A stretch of DNA of 64,000 bases from Triatoma infestans (lineage: Eukaryota; Arthropoda; Insecta; Hemiptera; Reduviidae). The stretch is from contig JAAEAF010002515.1 of assembly GCA_011037195.1 (NCBI GenBank), forward strand, positions 57,946-121,945, given 5' to 3'. Position numbers and translations under genes: made by a program. Of this stretch, positions 11,004 to 20,790 are shown in pieces. The notes under the pieces were generated by a model. It did not search any database. It was given only the letters and a program-made list of their open reading frames with translations, and was not told the origin of the DNA. Within the stretch, counting starts at the first letter, position 1. Every line of letters begins with the position of its first letter.

Positions 11004-13349
11004 TTAATCGTCATCCGTAGGCCCATAGGGTATTCTATCAGCGTTCATTTCTTCTGAGGATGATAAATTGTTATAAAACTGTTTATTGTAATTGTTAATG
11101 AATTTTTGTAAGTCTAACAGATCTTTTAATTTTGCTGCAGCTATTTTCAAAGAGTGGGTATTTAATGGTGACAAGCTCAAAGGTTGATCACTGGAGCGCC
11201 TATTTCTTAATGTTCCTCGTCTTAAATATACTTTCTGTAAGTCCTCTTCTATTTTCGTTCTATAAAAAAAGCAAAATTCATTATCAAGGGTAAATTTAAG
11301 TTCTTTTATTTTGGCCCAAGGTATAGGTTCACCGTCCTCATTTTGTTTTCTGTGAACTAGATTGGACGAAAATAAACACTTGAAATTTAAAAAAACTTGT
11401 TGAAACATTTCCACTACACCTAGCGCCTGTTTTCTAAGTATCGATTTTATGAAGTTGGCCCAGTCATGGGGAACTTCAATATCACAACTGGTCTTCTTTT
11501 TTGCCGTTTCTATTGCCGCATGAATGGTGTCAGCCTCGATATGGCTATGGCCAGGCTCCATAAATCTGTGAATAATTATGATGTTTCAGCTCGATTATTA
11601 AATGGCAAAACATAACTGCCATATAAATATTTTTATTCTGGCCAAAACAAGAATCACTATAAAAATGTATTTCTTCAACATATGAAGGTAAACTTAGTAT
11701 AAATTTCCTTATACACGAAGCAATTTCTTGACCACCCCTTGCAGCTATGGTCTCATCCCATAAGTAACAAATACCTTTACTTCCCTCAGTGGAGGTACAG
11801 TATACCGTTAGATTATACGTCCAAAGTTGCCGCTTGTAAAAGGACACCCCATTCCTAAAAATGGAGTTGAGAGGCATTTTTCGAGATCAAAGGAAGCAGT
11901 GATGAATCTAACGTCTTCCTTGCTTCTTTACTTGTCGTCAGCTTTTTTCTTGTAGGCATATTCGGCCAATCAGAGATGGTCTTCTTTTTGGCTTTCTAGC
12001 TCCTCTTTGCAGATACTGCCACTTTCATCGCACATATTTTTTATAGACATTTCAAAGTTGTCACACTTAGCGCAGGTGTCATTCTTCGGAGGATGAAACG
12101 CATAGTTGTATTCCGTATTGAAAATCTCTCTCTGTAAACATGTTCTTTTTGAGGCGAAGTATTGTTTATCCTACATTGCCCTTGTATAACCTATACATCT
12201 TAGCCACATTTAAATCCGGGCTTAGATATTTTCTTGATGACCTCTCACGAGAATAATGGCTACTGTAAGCCGGAAAACTCGTAATATGCGCTCTTACAGC
12301 CTCTTTGGCTTCATCAGAAATTTTTGTTTGTTTACCATGTTTTCCCCTAGAATCCTTTCGGCAAATATTACCAAGTGAAAGTCTTTTTTTCTCTATTATT
12401 ACTCTCACTTTTTTCGAAGATACGGATAGAGTACTTTGGTACATCTCTTTACACACTTCCATCAGCCCACTTTTAAGATTAAAAAGATACTTCCTGGTAA
12501 AATTTCTCCTGCTTAATAACCCAGACTCACGAACACGTTGCCTTGACTTTGGTATTTCAACTACCGTATTCGATATTAGTTGATTCTGGCCATCGCTCGA
12601 GAGTTTATAGAACTGGTCATGCAAAACTTGCCGATCTTCCGTAGTTATTTTCAGAAAACATTTCTTCCTGCAACACACATGCCCTTCCCATTACTTTAGC
12701 TTTTCTTATTATCCCGTTTCTTGACTGATATTCTTCTCCTTTCCTTTTTGTACATTTTGTAGCCACTTGGTTACGTTTCGAGATCGTTTTCTAGTTTCTT
12801 TTTCAAACGGTTCTCTTTTTTTTCGGCCACCTCGTTTGTTTGTTTTAATGGGAAAAGATGGTGGCATTTCACAATTTCCACCGTCATAGTCATGGGCAGA
12901 TATCTGCTGTTCATCAACTCTGAAATCCGGGTCTACTTCTTCGTCATCGGAGTCATTAATGAGACGCTGCATTTCGGCCATATATTCCAAGTCATTTTTG
13001 GGAAGCGCCAGTTCGTCAAAACTATTAGGGGTTTCTGTAAGGAAAAAAAATGTAAAATAATCTATAACTTGCCCAATGTAATATAATTGCTAAACAAAAA
13101 TATTCTAAGGATGAAAAAGAAAAGTTTTATCACCTATGTAATAATTTTACAAAAATAAAAAATATTTCTAATTTTTCTCGCATCAAACCATAGTTTCACA
13201 ACAGTTAAAATATTTCGGATAATACTTAATATTTGCTGGTTTGACAAAAAATGTAATAAAATAGTACAGTTGTTAAGGTACTCACTTCTTTCCATTTCAG
13301 ATTGCATTAAAGCCATCGCCACCAATCTCTTAGCTCTTGAATTACTCAT
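11004..13349 (-). pseudogene. Putative transposase with YSDSCxGQNKN and GHSHxExD motifs
   Basis: The gene starts with MSNSRAKRLVAMALMQSEME. Exon 1 is 13349-13286 (donor GTGAGT) and the next exon starts at 13034 after TTACAG; the splice keeps frame into an acidic segment (DSDDEEVDPDF). Later parts (12678-12166) carry SFPAYSSHYSRERSSRKYLS. The region near 12080 has a Cys knuckle (DTCAKCD). The segment 11877-11545 has WDETIAARGGQEIASC and FYSDSCFGQNKN, and 11561-11004 has GHSHIEADTIHAAIE. This resembles a widespread arthropod family that I associate with the DUF7869 name (from memory, unverified). The spaced acidic motifs (D, SD, ExD) and the TIR setting suggest an RNase H-fold DDE-type transposase. 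Several frameshifts break it. Confidence 0.65.
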
Positions 13350-13565
13350 AGTTTAAATTTATTATTTTGAAATCACTTAGTGAGATCTATTATTTCAAAA
13401 AGATGTAAAAATCAGATGGCACAAACCAATCACTGACAAACGATCACTAATGACAACACAAGTACAATGTAAACGATATTAGAAAACCAAACCAATAACC
13501 AATTTGGAAGGTTATGTTGCCAAGAGATGGACATAGGCCGTTTATAATTTAAGTCGTCAAAATTC

Positions 13566-13769
13566 AAAAGGGCCAATGAACACATTGGCCTTTTTACTTC
13601 TAAGTATTACATCACATTGGCCCATTTATAATAATCTAACTCGGGGAATTAAAAGGAGAAGGAGATTGGCCCTTCTTCCACTGATAGAACTGATACAGTT
13701 TAGTTCAATGGCAAACCCAGCTTGAAATTGTAAAATTTGGACATTGGCCCTTCTACTTCCAAGGTACAG
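13566..13769. repeat. Right TIR and subterminal motif array
   Basis: The motif aaaagggccaatg occurs at 13566-13578. Opposite-orientation copies follow at 13581-13594, 13613-13622 and 13664-13676, then the terminal copy inside the TIR at 13740-13769. Copies lie in both orientations, mirroring the left end. Confidence 0.75.
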
Positions 13770-14560
13770 ATATATAAAACTACATTTGTTACTGTGACGT
13801 TTCGGCTATACACTCGCCATTATCAAACAGTTTAATTCTGATATTAGAACGTAATTTTTTCTGTAATATGAAAAAAAAATTTTTTAAATTATTATAAGTT
13901 AATATGAATATAATTTTTACATAGCATATCAAAAATTTATTTGTACAATATAATTAATTGTGTCCACAAATTATTATTAAGTTACTTACCCAATTTAGTC
14001 GTTTTATATTTTGCTAATCAGTTGTTAAATACATTGTTATTTTATTATATTTTTGTATTTTTTATAGATATTTTTTTCCCTTTTTTTTGCATAAGAATTA
14101 TGTTATTGTGTTAATTTCTTTAATAGACTTGGAAATTTAACTATATCTGCGTCATATTTTTCTTTAACCACGTGGTTAGTGTTATGCTCTATTTTATAAA
14201 ATTTATTTGCTTATATGCAGTTTTTTGATTATTTTTATTTTTCAGGCCTAAAGAGAGAAATTTGATTAAATAAATTTTTTTTAAATTTTGGAAAAATAAT
14301 TTGGAAGAAATTTTATAGAGACTACTTACTGGTGTTTGAGTTGACCCTTACATATAGAGCACATTTGGGTAACTGACTAAATGAATTTGGCAGGAAGGTT
14401 ACTTACTTGATTATATTTAAGTGTTGTGTTTTATTTAAATATTATTTTTTTATATTTATTATTATTAAGATTTTATGTATTTAATGTTAATGTGTAATAT
14501 GTATATTTTATATAATTGTAAAATGATTATTATATTTTGTTAACTTAATGAGGGAATACT
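13770..14560 (-). mobile_element. Penelope-like element pLTR relic
   Basis: The block shares with 30291-31075 the order of an acgtttcggc...gccattatcaaa motif, an AT-rich middle, and a block near gagttgacccttacatat / gggtaactga. These are features of Penelope pLTR regions. A hammerhead-like core lies at 13796-13830. No reverse transcriptase remains. The inverted-repeat transposon at 10604-13769 interrupts its left side. Confidence 0.6.
13796..13830 (-). ncRNA. Hammerhead ribozyme-like motif (Penelope pLTR)
   Basis: On the minus strand the order is ACTGT, TTGATAAT, GGC, a loop, GCC, GAAAC, GTC, ACAGT. ACTGT/ACAGT forms a perfect 5-bp stem I and GGC/GCC forms stem II. GAAAC and GTC are canonical. 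The CUGANGA core reads UUGAUAA: positions 3 and 8, which pair in the hammerhead, have changed together from C-G to U-A. Stem III is only the palindromic ACGT, which would need dimer pairing, as described for short-stem-III hammerheads of Penelope elements. Confidence 0.6.
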
Positions 14561-14870
14561 ATTTGTGGAGTATTTAACTGGAAATACACCACTTGCTGGA
14601 GCTCAGGAATCGGGTGGTCAAAAAATAAGAATTAGTCTTTCAGTGCTTTCAACGACTATACATTTATTTTCGGACACTACATCATTTTTAGGTGACGATA
14701 ACCCAAAACCCAGTCTTCAGCGGGCAACGCCGTTGTTCGGCGCACTGGTAATGGACTGGATTAAGCTGTAGTAGCCCATGCAGATCCAAGGTGCTGGTGT
14801 AAATGTTGGAAACGGCAGATGTAGAAACAAGCCCCCACGATCCGGTTTCCTGAGAAATGTAGGACCAGCT
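14561..14870. other. Moderately GC-rich unidentified sequence
   Basis: The stretch contains a self-complementary CAACGCCGTTGTTCGGCG block near 14730 and phrases reminiscent of RTE-type LINE 5' untranslated regions. I cannot confirm this, and no reliable ORF is present; the 68-codon plus-strand frame has no recognisable features. Confidence 0.3.
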
Positions 14871-15044
14871 CTAACCTATGAAAGAAATCAGAGCAAAAGT
14901 TAAAAGAGAGAATAGATGTGAGAAAACCTTTAAATCACCTAAAAGTAATAAAGAATAAAATAGGTCTTGTGATGCCAGAGTAAAGTAAGATATATATATA
15001 TGTAAATATATAAGAGAGCAATAGGGCATGCACCCTATTGCAAA

Positions 15045-15323
15045 TAAATCAATAATCCATAAAACTGACAACAATCTAGCTTTACCAAATTGCTTACTAT
15101 ACCCCGTTAATATATTACTATCATTATTGCAATCATAATTAAGTACATTTAAATGTTTGAAATGGTGGTGATCCTGAAGACAACCACTCACACCAGCACA
15201 ACTACGAACAGACGTACAAAGCGTTGTATGAACTTTATTTCTATTTATACCTCTACGTAATCTATAAAACCGGTGACGATAGTAAGTCCGAGGATACCGG
15301 CGACGACGGTATAAAAAAGGCAT
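15045..15323 (-). pseudogene. CRESS virus capsid protein N-terminus, copy A
   Basis: The ATG at 15323 overlaps the end of Rep copy A. The first 25 residues are extremely Arg/Tyr-rich (MPFLYRRRRYPRTYYRHRFY), the hallmark of circovirus-type capsid N-termini that bind DNA and carry nuclear localisation signals. About 93 residues align with copy B at 19117 down to the shared WIIDLF. After that the two copies diverge completely, so viral homology ends near 15045 although the frame stays open to 14871. The matching C-terminal part is probably at 17064-17300, displaced by the circular permutation. Confidence 0.75.
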
Positions 15324-16395
15324 CTTCAGTAGTAGTAGTAAACGAATCTACGGGTACCTGCAACCAAAAAGAATGGGCATAAACTACCTTTACCCGATTG
15401 TGAAATTCCGCTGATGTATCAGGAGGATAGTTTGACACCATTATGATTGGATATTCATTTCTATACCTTTTATTGTCACAATATTTCCGATTTAGAGTAA
15501 CATAGTCACCAGCAAGCAACTTCTTGAGAAAGTCAAAGTCCCAATTATGAACATTAAATTCCTCAAATACTATACATCGATGACTACAATTAAATAAATC
15601 GAAAGGAAAATTCAACTTTAACCTTGGGGCATAAAAAACCTAATCTCCAAGCCCAAAGACAAGCTGCTTGACTAAGGTACTTTTACCAACATTAGACGGG
15701 CCATATAAATAAAGGTGCTTCTTTTTATAATAGTACTTACTAGTGACATAAGTATCCCACCATTCATACACATCAGAAGCCCAATCTATATCAACCCTAA
15801 TCTCAGGATAAATATAAGAATAACCAATTTTAGTCTCCAACCTAACCTCCTCATACATATTCATTAAAAATTTATAATTATTTCTATGTTCTACAATGAA
15901 TGGATGAGAAAACTGAAAACTCGGCATATTTTTGAAATAATGAAAACACTGTGCATGTAATGACAATTCCGAAATCCGACAATTTGTTAAATATTGTTCA
16001 TCTTCCTTAGTAATATATTTTAATACATTTCTCCGAGACCTACACTTCTGTACATTCAAACTACTACAATCAAATACTGCTCGGAAATATTCTGCAATCT
16101 CAGACAATAGCAATTTCGTTTTGAATTCTACATAACAATGTATGTGATACTCACTTTGCCTTCCTCTTTAGCCTCTTTCTAAACTTACACAATACAACAA
16201 CACTGAACAGAATAAATTTAAGTTCAAAAGTACAAGCTCTCTTATTAACCTTGGTGGACTCTCCCCACCATAAGGCCACGTAATAAAAAAACTGCTGGAG
16301 GCACGCTGTCTAGGTCGTTCACACTGCTTGCTTGAACATGCACCAGATGGCCCCGCCTGTTGACCTTCACACTTAGATTTCTTCTTGCTAGACAT
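15262..16395 (-). pseudogene. CRESS ssDNA virus replication initiator (Rep), copy A
   Basis: Rep nicks the origin stem-loop and unwinds circular ssDNA genomes. From the start at 16395, a Ser/Lys-rich leader is followed by endonuclease motif I (FFITWPYGG), motif II HIHCYVEF (the HUH pair) and motif III YITKED with the nicking tyrosine. The SF3 helicase part has Walker A GPSNVGKST, Walker B CIVFEEF and motif C ending MVSN. The length, about 378 codons, is normal. Two nonsense codons break it: TAA at 16168-16170 between motifs I and II, and TAG at 15640-15642 just after Walker A. The ORF ends at 15262, overlapping the capsid start. The origin lies 10 bases upstream. Copy B (19056-20216) is closely related but broken elsewhere. 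Confidence 0.9.
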
Positions 16396-16404
16396 CTTTC
16401 CTTA

Positions 16405-16448
16405 ACGCGTACGAGTATATAAGTAACACTAGATATACTCGTACGCGT
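16405..16448. promoter_or_regulatory. CRESS replication-origin stem-loop, copy A
   Basis: A perfect 16-bp stem (16405-16420 with 16433-16448, ending AGTATAT/ATATACT) closes a 12-base loop. Read on the minus strand, the loop contains TAGTGTTAC (16423-16431), a one-base variant of the circovirus/geminivirus-type nonanucleotide TAGTATTAC that Rep nicks. It lies directly upstream of Rep, where circovirus-like genomes have it. GTACGC repeats beside the stem could be Rep-binding iterons. Confidence 0.88.
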
Positions 16449-16491
16449 ACGTTTTATACATTTATCCCCCACTATATAAATGAATGGGTTT

Positions 16492-16508
16492 AAGGGCGCT
16501 TCGCGCCT
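16492..16508. promoter_or_regulatory. Short GGCGC-TTC-GCGCC hairpin, copy A
   Basis: A 5-bp GC stem with a 3-base loop is conserved at the same place in copy B (20313-20329). It lies between the origin and the 3' end of the third ORF. It could be a secondary structure near the origin or a 3'-end signal; no function can be shown. Confidence 0.45.
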
Positions 16509-16592
16509 ATTTTATAAATAATCAAACCTATTTCTTGTACAATATTTTATTTAATATTTAGTAATATATACAATAATTCATTGCTTATTTTT

Positions 16593-17054
16593 TTAGTCAT
16601 TAAATTCATCAGCAAAGAGCATCCTATAAACACCTAAGAAATCTGTAAGACCTATTTGTCTTAATTTGTATTTACAATCATGATCTAATGTGTATATATT
16701 TGACATAGAAATTACAGGAGGCAAATTATACTTCAATCCACCTACATTTTGAGCTTTTTTATCCTTTACATTGTACGATTCATACCTCAGCGTGTATGCT
16801 TTCTTTCTTAAGCAATCTTGATATAAAGCATAAAGTTTTGTTAGATTCCTTTGAGACGTATTTCCATGATACTTCTCCAATATCCTAATAACGATATCAT
16901 AATCAAAATCGTTTATTACGCAAAAAACCACAAAGCGTATTCTTGAAGAGTAGAAATTTAAATTAATGCAAAATAATATTTGGTAGAAGTAAGCTGGCCA
17001 CGTAGACAGCAAGTAACGTCTTTCCATAATATAAAATATGTTATCCATATCCAT
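16593..17054 (-). CDS. Third ORF of the CRESS virus copy A (unknown function)
   Basis: An uninterrupted 153-codon frame starts MDMDNIFYIMERRYLLSTW. It contains FCVINDFDYDIVIRILEKYH and a C-terminal block ending YRMLFADEFND. I do not recognise the family. Copy B (20390-20790) encodes the same protein with a frameshift, and the two agree mostly at the protein level, which suggests past constraint. It lies upstream of the origin and downstream of the capsid C-terminus on the same strand. An accessory protein is the simplest reading; it has no Arg-rich region or nuclease motif. Confidence 0.65.
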   Translation of the reverse strand: MDMDNIFYIMERRYLLSTWPAYFYQILFCINLNFYSSRIRFVVFCVINDFDYDIVIRILEKYHGNTSQRNLTKLYALYQDCLRKKAYTLRYESYNVKDKKAQNVGGLKYNLPPVISMSNIYTLDHDCKYKLRQIGLTDFLGVYRMLFADEFND

Positions 17055-17063
17055 CTGTAATTA

Positions 17064-17300
17064 TTAGACCACTTCATTATACAATCTGCCACTAAATCGA
17101 AAACGGTAATAAGTACGCACCCTGCACGTTATATACGTTGCAAACATTTGCGTATTGTCCGAAATATTATCATTTTTATGTTCGCCATTAAATGGACGAA
17201 TGTACAAAAGTGGAGGCGGTTTAGAAAAGTTCAATGAGAACTTGATAGAAAATAGTAAAGAGTAAATAACAATATTAAGTGGGAAATACCTTAAAGATGA
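17064..17300 (-). pseudogene. Probable capsid C-terminus of the CRESS virus
   Basis: A frame ending at the stop 17064-17066 reads KPPPLLYIRPFNG and then TYITCRVRTYYRFRFSGRLY. The proline-rich step and basic/aromatic end look like the last strands of a circovirus-type jelly-roll capsid. It lies immediately upstream of the third ORF. In a circular genome that order (Rep, capsid, third ORF, origin) is complete only if the repeat unit joins head to tail. The central part of the capsid gene is missing. Attribution is inferred from position and composition. Confidence 0.5.
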
Positions 17301-18020
17301 GGCTACCCTGAATCAGCGCTAAGAAGGAGGCTGAGATTAACTGGACGCACACTGTAGTGATGTAAGTACAGCTACCAAGTTTCTGGCGTAATGTCCCTTA
17401 AACAGTTGGATAGGCAGCATTAGTAATATTCAGAAATAAATGTAATACAGTGTTAACAGTTGAAAGCAGTGCCAAATAAGTTGAAGAAGCCAACAACGGA
17501 ATTGTTGCGCAATCTGATGAACTGTGTAAAAAAGGTGAATAATCATCCGCAAGTAAGCCAGACCACTCCCAGGTGTAAGGAATAAGCAATAATAATAATA
17601 ACCCAGGGGTATTAAGGATGTATTGGATAAAAAAGGGTGACTTACCGCTTCAAGAATTAGTTCACCTGTGAATCCAATAATTGAGTGTATTGTAATAATT
17701 CCTCTTGATAAATGTAATGGCACAGTATAAAAGGAACAGCCACTGCCACAAAAAGAAGCCGTCTAGGGCTGATAGATGAAGGACATCCAAAAAGCAGACA
17801 TGTGCAAGAAGAAGGCAAAATGGCGTTCAAGTCCAGTTATATATTGCTGTAACTCGAACAGGCACAAGGTCGACTCTATGAGAGAGCAATTGCGACTATT
17901 TGAGAACTACGAACCAACAGGGTGTGGTCAACTTAAAACTGCCAACTGGATTCAGTCAAGTTAGGCAACATTATATACTGAAGTGTATAATTGAGAGAAG
18001 TATATAGGACATTGTTTAAT
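17301..18020. other. Unassigned insert between the two viral copies
   Basis: No frame gives recognisable protein on either strand. It separates the capsid C-terminal piece from a rearranged RTE LINE. Together with the LINE it accounts for about 1.4 kb between the two viral units. Confidence 0.4.
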
Positions 18021-18735
18021 TTAACAAGTAATAAAGAGTGTACATCTAGGACGTCCTCTTTTCCTTTTACTATGTGTAGGAAACCAATCTGTTGTTCGTT
18101 TAACCCATCTTTCTGGATCTAGTCTGGCTAAATGTCCTGCCCATTTCCATTTTAATTCTAGAACCGCCAGTTTAACATCTTTTACGTTCGTTTTTTTTCT
18201 GATGCTAACAGCTGTCTTTTTTTCCATCTTTTTGATCCCCAGCATACTTGTTTCCATGGCGCGTTGGGTTTTCTCCAGTTTACTGAGAGTCCCCTTTGAA
18301 ATTGGCCATGTTTGGCAGCCATAAGTCAAACATGGAATGATACAACTGTCAAAAATCTTCTTTTTCAGCTTAATGTTCATTCACTTTTAAAAATGAATTT
18401 GAGGGACCAATATTTTTTCCATTAAAACATTCATTTATTTCTTTAACATAAATTTTCTCATCAATTCTGGAAAACGTTTGGCAACTCTGTTTTTGATATC
18501 TAAAAGGACGTGTTGGAATCCCTAATGTAGCTTTAAGAATGCGGTGATCCTTATGAAATATGAAGTTATTTGAAGCCTCAATATCGTTGAATATTTTTTT
18601 ATTAGGAGGTAGCATAAAATCAATCTCATTCCTGTAAATACCGTTTGGAGCTAGCCATGTCCACTTTTTCCCTTTACGCTTTTTAAAGAATGTGTTCTTC
18701 GTATAATAGAAGGTTATAAATTGACATCTTACCTT
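18021..18735 (-). mobile_element. Internally deleted RTE-type LINE fragment
   Basis: The part 18735-18370 encodes an endonuclease segment with KWTWLAPNGIYRNEIDFMLP and, after a gap, HKDHRIL, which carries the catalytic DH. The part 18380-18021 encodes the C-terminal region, with CLTYGCQTW, KWKWAGHLARLDPERWVKR and KRGRPR, typical of RTE polyproteins. The whole reverse transcriptase core between them is missing, so this is a deletion derivative. It interrupts capsid copy B near 18740. Confidence 0.75.
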
Positions 18736-18739
18736 GCAA

Positions 18740-19117
18740 GTTTTCCTCGTTATACTTACTATTGTAATAACCGCTTAATGCATCAAATACATTTTTACTT
18801 TGACCCGTATTAATATGTCTAATATGATGTATATCAAATAAATCAATGATCCATAAAACTGATAACAATCGAGCTTTACCAAATTGCTTACTATATCCCG
18901 TTAGTATATTACTATCATTATTGCAATCATAGTTTAACACATTTAAATGTTTGAAGTGATGGTGATCTTGCTGACACCCGCTAACACGTGCACAACTACG
19001 GACAGATGTAAATAGAGTAGTATGAATTTTATTAGAATTAATACCTCTACGAAGCCTATAATATCGGTGACGATAGTACGTCCGAGGAAACCGGCGACGA
19101 CGGTATAAAAAAGGCAT
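18740..19117 (-). pseudogene. CRESS virus capsid protein N-terminus, copy B
   Basis: It starts MPFLYRRRRFPRTYYRHRYY and matches copy A for about 93 residues to WIIDLF. It then continues beyond copy A's break with DIHHIRHINTGQSKNVFDAL before LINE sequence begins near 18740. It therefore shows about 125 residues of viral capsid, more than copy A. The start overlaps the end of Rep copy B in the same way as in copy A. Confidence 0.75.
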
Positions 19118-20216
19118 CCTCAGTAGTAGTAGTATACGAATCTTCTGTTACCTGTAACCAAAAAGAATGCGCGAATACTACCTTCACCCGATTATGAAAT
19201 TCAGCGGAGGTATCAGGAGGATAATTTGAAATCATAATAATTGGATATTCATTTTTGTACCTTTTATTGTCACAGTACTTCCTGTTTAAAGTTACATAAT
19301 CACCAGCGAGTAATTTTTTGAGAAAATCAAAGTCCCAATTGTGAACATTAAATTCTTCAAATACTATGCACCGGTGACTACAATTAAACAAATCAAACGG
19401 GAAGTTCAGTTTTACACTCGGTGCATAAAATACTAAGTCACCTAAACCATGAACAAGTTGTTTGATCAAAGTACTCTTCCCAACATTAGAAGGCCCATAT
19501 AAATATAAATGCTTCTTTTTATAGAAATATTTACTGGTAACATAACTGTCCCACCATTCATATACTTCAGAAGCCCAATCTATATCAACCCTAATCTCAG
19601 GATAAATATATGAATAACCAATTTTTGTTTTCAATCTAACCTCCTCATACATATTCATCAAAAACTTGTAATTGTTTCTGTGCTCTACAATAAATGGGTG
19701 AGAAAGTTGAAAACTCGCCATATTTTTAAAATAATAAAAGCACTGAGCACGTAGAGACAACTCTGAAATACGGCAATTAGTTAAATAATCCTCATCTTCT
19801 TTTGTAATATATTTTAATACATTCCGACGTGACCTACATTTTTGTACATCTAAACTTGTACAATTAAAAACTGCTCTGAAATATTCAGAAATTTCTGACA
19901 ATAACAACTTGGCAGTGAACTCTGCATAACAGTGAATATGGTACTCACTTTTCCTTCCGGTTTGACCTTACTCACTTTTCCTTCCGGTTTGACCTTTCTC
20001 CAAACTAATGCAGTACACTAACACAGAACAGAATAAGTTCAAATTTAACAATACCAAGTCTCTTATTAAGCGCGGTGGAGTCTCCCCACCATATGGCCAT
20101 GTTATGAAAAAATTGCTTGAGGCCCGCTGTCTGGAGCGTTGACCTTGCCTGCTTGAACTTGCACCAGCCTGCTCCGCCTTCTGACCTTGACACTTAGAAT
20201 TCTTTTCACTAGCCAT
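19056..20216 (-). pseudogene. CRESS ssDNA virus Rep, copy B
   Basis: The architecture is that of copy A: leader, motif I FFITWPYGG, HUH motif HIHCYAEF, motif III YITKED, Walker A GPSNVGKST, Walker B CIVFEEF and motif C ending MISN. The helicase and capsid-overlap parts are open from 19907 to 19056. The frame is broken only between motifs I and II, by a 27-bp tandem duplication (19943-19996) that creates a TAA at 19968-19970. Copies A and B are thus broken by different lesions. Confidence 0.9.
19943..19996. repeat. 27-bp perfect tandem duplication inside Rep copy B
   Basis: The unit beginning actcacttttccttccgg at 19943 is repeated exactly at 19970. Copy A has the unit once. The duplication keeps length divisible by three but places a stop at the joint. 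Confidence 0.9.
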
Positions 20217-20225
20217 ACTCTCTTA

Positions 20226-20269
20226 ACGCGTACGAGTATATAAGTAACACTAGATATACTCGTACGCAT
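20226..20269. promoter_or_regulatory. CRESS replication-origin stem-loop, copy B
   Basis: The loop (20242-20253) is identical to copy A, with TAGTGTTAC on the minus strand at 20244-20252. The stem is 20226-20241 with 20254-20269 and has one mismatch near its base. It lies 9 bases upstream of the Rep start, as in copy A. Confidence 0.87.
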
Positions 20270-20312
20270 ACGTTTTATACTTTCACCTCCCACTAATCAA
20301 ATGAACGGGTTT

Positions 20313-20329
20313 AAGGGCGCTTCGCGCCT
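20313..20329. promoter_or_regulatory. Short GGCGC-TTC-GCGCC hairpin, copy B
   Basis: It is the counterpart of 16492-16508. Here it is followed by a T-run, which on the plus strand would look like a terminator; that resemblance may be accidental in a eukaryote. Confidence 0.4.
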
Positions 20330-20389
20330 TTTTTATAAATAACCAAACTTAGCTTCTGTACAAGAATTTATTTTATTTTAATATTTACA

Positions 20390-20790
20390 TTAATCTAATA
20401 ATTCATTCGCAAACAACATTCTATCTACACCAAGAAATTCTGTTAAACCAATTTGTCTAAGTTTGTATTTACATTCGTGATCTAAAGTATATATATTTGA
20501 CATACTAATAACAGGTGGTAAATTGTATTTTAAACCTCCAATATTTTGGGCTTCTTGTCCTTAACATTGTAAGATTCATATCTCAATGTATATGCCTTTT
20601 TTCTCAAACAGTCTTGATATAAAGCATATACCTTGGTTAAATTTCTTTCGGAAGTGTTCGGATGAAATTTTTCTAATATTCTTATTACAACATCGTAATC
20701 AAAATCATTTATAACGCAGAATACCACAAATCTTCTCCGGCTGAGTAAAAATTAAGATTACTGCAAAACAGAATCTGATAAAAATAATTT
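20390..20790 (-). pseudogene. Third ORF of the CRESS virus, copy B (frameshifted)
   Basis: It aligns with 16593-17054 at the protein level (FCVINDFDYDVVIRILEKFH, LRKKAYTLRYESYNVKDKK) and ends FANELLD at 20390. A frameshift occurs near 20555, and the N-terminal part breaks off near 20790, where 23 bases identical to Harbinger sequence follow. Confidence 0.7.

Larger units (their letters stand above)
10604..13769 (-). mobile_element. 3.2-kb DNA transposon with 30-bp TIRs, uncharacterised family
   Basis: The 30 bases at 10604-10633 (starting CTGTACCTTGGAAGTA) are the inverted repeat of 13740-13769 with a single mismatch. The element carries one minus-strand gene with introns (see 11004-13349). 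Both ends carry repeated subterminal copies of a TTGGCCCTT-type motif. Flanks are AT-repeat (ATATAT on both sides), so a short target duplication is compatible but not provable. The element sits inside a Penelope relic: Penelope-type pLTR sequence continues directly at 13770. Confidence 0.85.

Noticed and set aside
14871..15044. C-terminal half of the open frame that begins with the capsid start in copy A
   Set aside because: Homology to copy B ends at WIIDLF; the rest is chance reading through flanking DNA.
16245..16472. Minus-strand ORF spanning the origin and the Rep start in another frame (also 20102-20293)
   Set aside because: It overlaps the stem-loop and the Rep frame, and its residues simply mirror the Rep codons shifted by one.
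20313..20340. Hairpin plus T-run as an intrinsic terminator
   Set aside because: Bacterial-type termination is not expected here and copy A lacks the T-run; kept only as a conserved hairpin.
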